Assembly (NCBI GenBank): GCA_024036415.1 | Contig: JAMWET010005514.1 | Location: 111,001-175,000, forward strand | From: Prochilodus magdalenae | Taxonomy: Eukaryota > Chordata > Actinopteri > Characiformes > Prochilodontidae | Reading direction: 5' to 3' | Length of the DNA: 64,000 nucleotides | Part shown: positions 62,803 to 64,000 of the stretch, in pieces | Position numbering within the stretch: position 1 is the stretch's first letter | Layout of the letters: each line of letters opens with the position of its first letter | Translations under genes and position numbers: made by a program | The notes under the pieces: model-generated | The model's database searches: none | The model's input: the letters and a program-made list of their open reading frames with translations, nothing else | Told to the model about the DNA's origin: nothing

Positions 62803-62808
62803 TTTATT
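62803..62808 (-). terminator. Polyadenylation signal of the PDZ gene
   Basis: AATAAA on the minus strand (TTTATT on plus) lies about 130 bp after the TGA at 62939. It is a canonical hexamer at a sensible distance and is preceded by ordinary non-repetitive sequence, so the 3' UTR is probably short, ending near 62785 before the GATA/GACA arrays. Confidence 0.6.
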
Positions 62809-62938
62809 GATGAGCATTTTGTAAACATCACATCCTTCATATTCAGCTCCTCAGTCAAAACACACGACAGCACAGACACACATGGCCTCTGAGTGACCAG
62901 CGCACTCATCAGCGTCTTCTCTCCGATCTCTCAGGGCT

Positions 62939-63132
62939 TCAGTGTTGGATCCAGCGGTGCGGGAGGATCCGGATAGTGGCTGTGCTCTCGCGTGTCATCA
63001 GACGGGTCACGTGATCGAGGTTCAGTCCAGTCACCTTCTCTCCGTTCACCTCCAGTATTTCATCTCCGACACCCAGAAGCCCCGTGTACACGTTGTCTGT
63101 AGGACTACCTCCAACCTGCTCCACATAAATCC
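62939..63132 (-). CDS. Last coding exon of a PDZ-domain protein (partial, 3' end)
   Basis: Reading 63132 to 62939 on the minus strand, a good acceptor (ccttccag) is followed by a phase-1 exon of 194 nt ending in TGA. The translation has the core of a PDZ domain: GIYVEQV (strand beta-B), GLLGVGDEILEVNG (the usual GD-x-(I/L)-x-x-VNG core) and LDHVTRLM (helix alpha-B), finishing with IRILPHRWIQH. PDZ domains bind C-terminal peptides of partners and organise signalling or junction complexes. The pattern GLLxVxDExLEVNG followed by LDxVTxxM recalls the PAR6 PDZ, but PAR6 proteins do not stop so soon after the domain, so I cannot name the gene. Upstream exons lie beyond the right edge; the intron contains a deleted Tc1-like copy. 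Confidence 0.8.
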
Positions 63133-63207
63133 CTGGAAGGAGACACAGAGTAAACACCCGGTCCAACGCCCAAAGGGAATTCTACCCAGGCAACATACAC
63201 CAGATAC

Positions 63208-63980
63208 ACTCATCATCAACAGACCAGCTACACCCAGACGGAGGTGTGGGAGTGCGGTGGTGTTGGGAAGGAGGATAAAGGTGACCAGGATCAATAACTG
63301 ATGATAAATTTAGACTGATATGATCAATATTTATTGAGCTACACATACAGAAGTCTGTCTCTCAGTATGGTGGAGTCGGGCCGCCGTGTTTGCTAACCCA
63401 ACACGCCAGACGTCTCGGTATGGAGCTGTAGAGGTTCCTAATGGAGTCCTGTGATGATCCATCCCATGCAGCTTGAACATCCTCACACAGTTCCTGCAGA
63501 TGGTGCGGTAGAGGTGGAGATGGAGGGACACCAGGCCTTCAGGACGTGTGACAACTAACCGTCTATCTTGGTGCTGACCACGGTGCCTCCACACACGGAT
63601 TCGTTGGGCGTCTCCACCAAGACTAAAGCGGGACTCGTCACTGAAGATGACCCGCTGCCATTCTGAGTCACTCCATGACAGTCTGGTACGACACCACTGC
63701 AGTCTTTGGTGACGGTGACGTGGTGTTAAGGACAGTCGTGGTAACGGCCTGTGTGCATGTAGTCCTGCGTGGTGCAGCCATCTGCCAATGGTGCTGCACT
63801 AACAGGATGACTCATGGAGGACACCACTGCTCGGTGGATGTCTGTAATGGTGGCTGTGGGGTCAGTCAGGTACAGAGGTAAGACTCGTCCTTGGTCAGGT
63901 CACATGTCAAACCTACCAACCAAGTTTCATTCCTGTCAGCTGATCCTTGTGGGTGCAGCTATTCTTTTGATGATGATACG
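63208..63980 (-). mobile_element. Internally deleted Tc1-like element, copy I
   Basis: Ends cactcatcatcaacagacca and gctattcttttgatgatgat are inverted repeats. [16 protein letters not shown] and [13 protein letters not shown] regions are recognisable on the minus strand; same central deletion. It lies in the intron upstream of the PDZ exon. Confidence 0.88.
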
Positions 63981-64000
63981 GCCATCAAATGATTATGGCA

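Noticed and set aside
60816..62810. 664-codon Cys/Leu/Ser/Val frame
   Set aside because: CTGT array; the first part is antisense to exon 1 of the galactosyltransferase gene.

Overview
The window is nuclear DNA from a ray-finned fish. The evidence is short exons with GT-AG introns, BTEB-type KLF and procollagen galactosyltransferase genes of vertebrate type, dense Tc1-like DNA transposons and MITEs, and very abundant micro- and minisatellites. The inverted-repeat element at 4.1-4.8 kb and 50.2-50.8 kb is of a kind I associate with otophysan fishes (characins, catfishes); that narrower placement is a guess.

Four protein genes can be supported. (1) 1.7-24.9 kb, minus strand: the 5' portion of a large lipid transfer protein of the apolipoprotein B type. 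I could chain 26 phase-consistent exons (about 1268 codons), from the signal peptide to roughly where human APOB begins its giant exon 26; the gene runs off the left edge. (2) 31.4-37.7 kb, plus strand: a complete two-exon BTEB-subfamily Kruppel-like factor (255 aa, three zinc fingers) behind a CpG/CCAAT/GC-box promoter. (3) 44.7-61.0 kb, minus strand: a complete 12-exon procollagen galactosyltransferase (604 aa, C-terminal RDEL), closest to COLGALT1. (4) 62.9-63.1 kb, minus strand: the last coding exon of a protein ending in a PDZ domain, which continues off the right edge. The genes belong to unrelated processes (lipoprotein assembly, transcription, collagen glycosylation in the ER).

Most of the rest is repeats. 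Introns of the apoB-like gene hold two polypyrimidine/polypurine tracts, a foldback element, an ATTAT array, a 33-bp minisatellite of about 58 copies, a 57-bp minisatellite, a ~160-bp minisatellite and a GATA array. The upstream region of that gene carries a ~3-kb trinucleotide array with a local duplication. Introns of the galactosyltransferase gene hold ~155-bp tandem repeats, a C-rich array, a polypurine tract and a 133-bp higher-order repeat; a 1.6-kb GACA-type array lies just upstream of its start codon. Nine copies of one internally deleted Tc1-like element are scattered over 21-64 kb, with a second HTH-bearing deleted family (four copies) and several MITE families. Long open frames inside tandem arrays are artefacts of repeat periods divisible by three. 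I found no convincing tRNA, rRNA or CRISPR array. The most interesting material is the apoB-like gene in this neighbourhood and several cases where transposon sequence appears to have seeded tandem arrays or chimeric elements.
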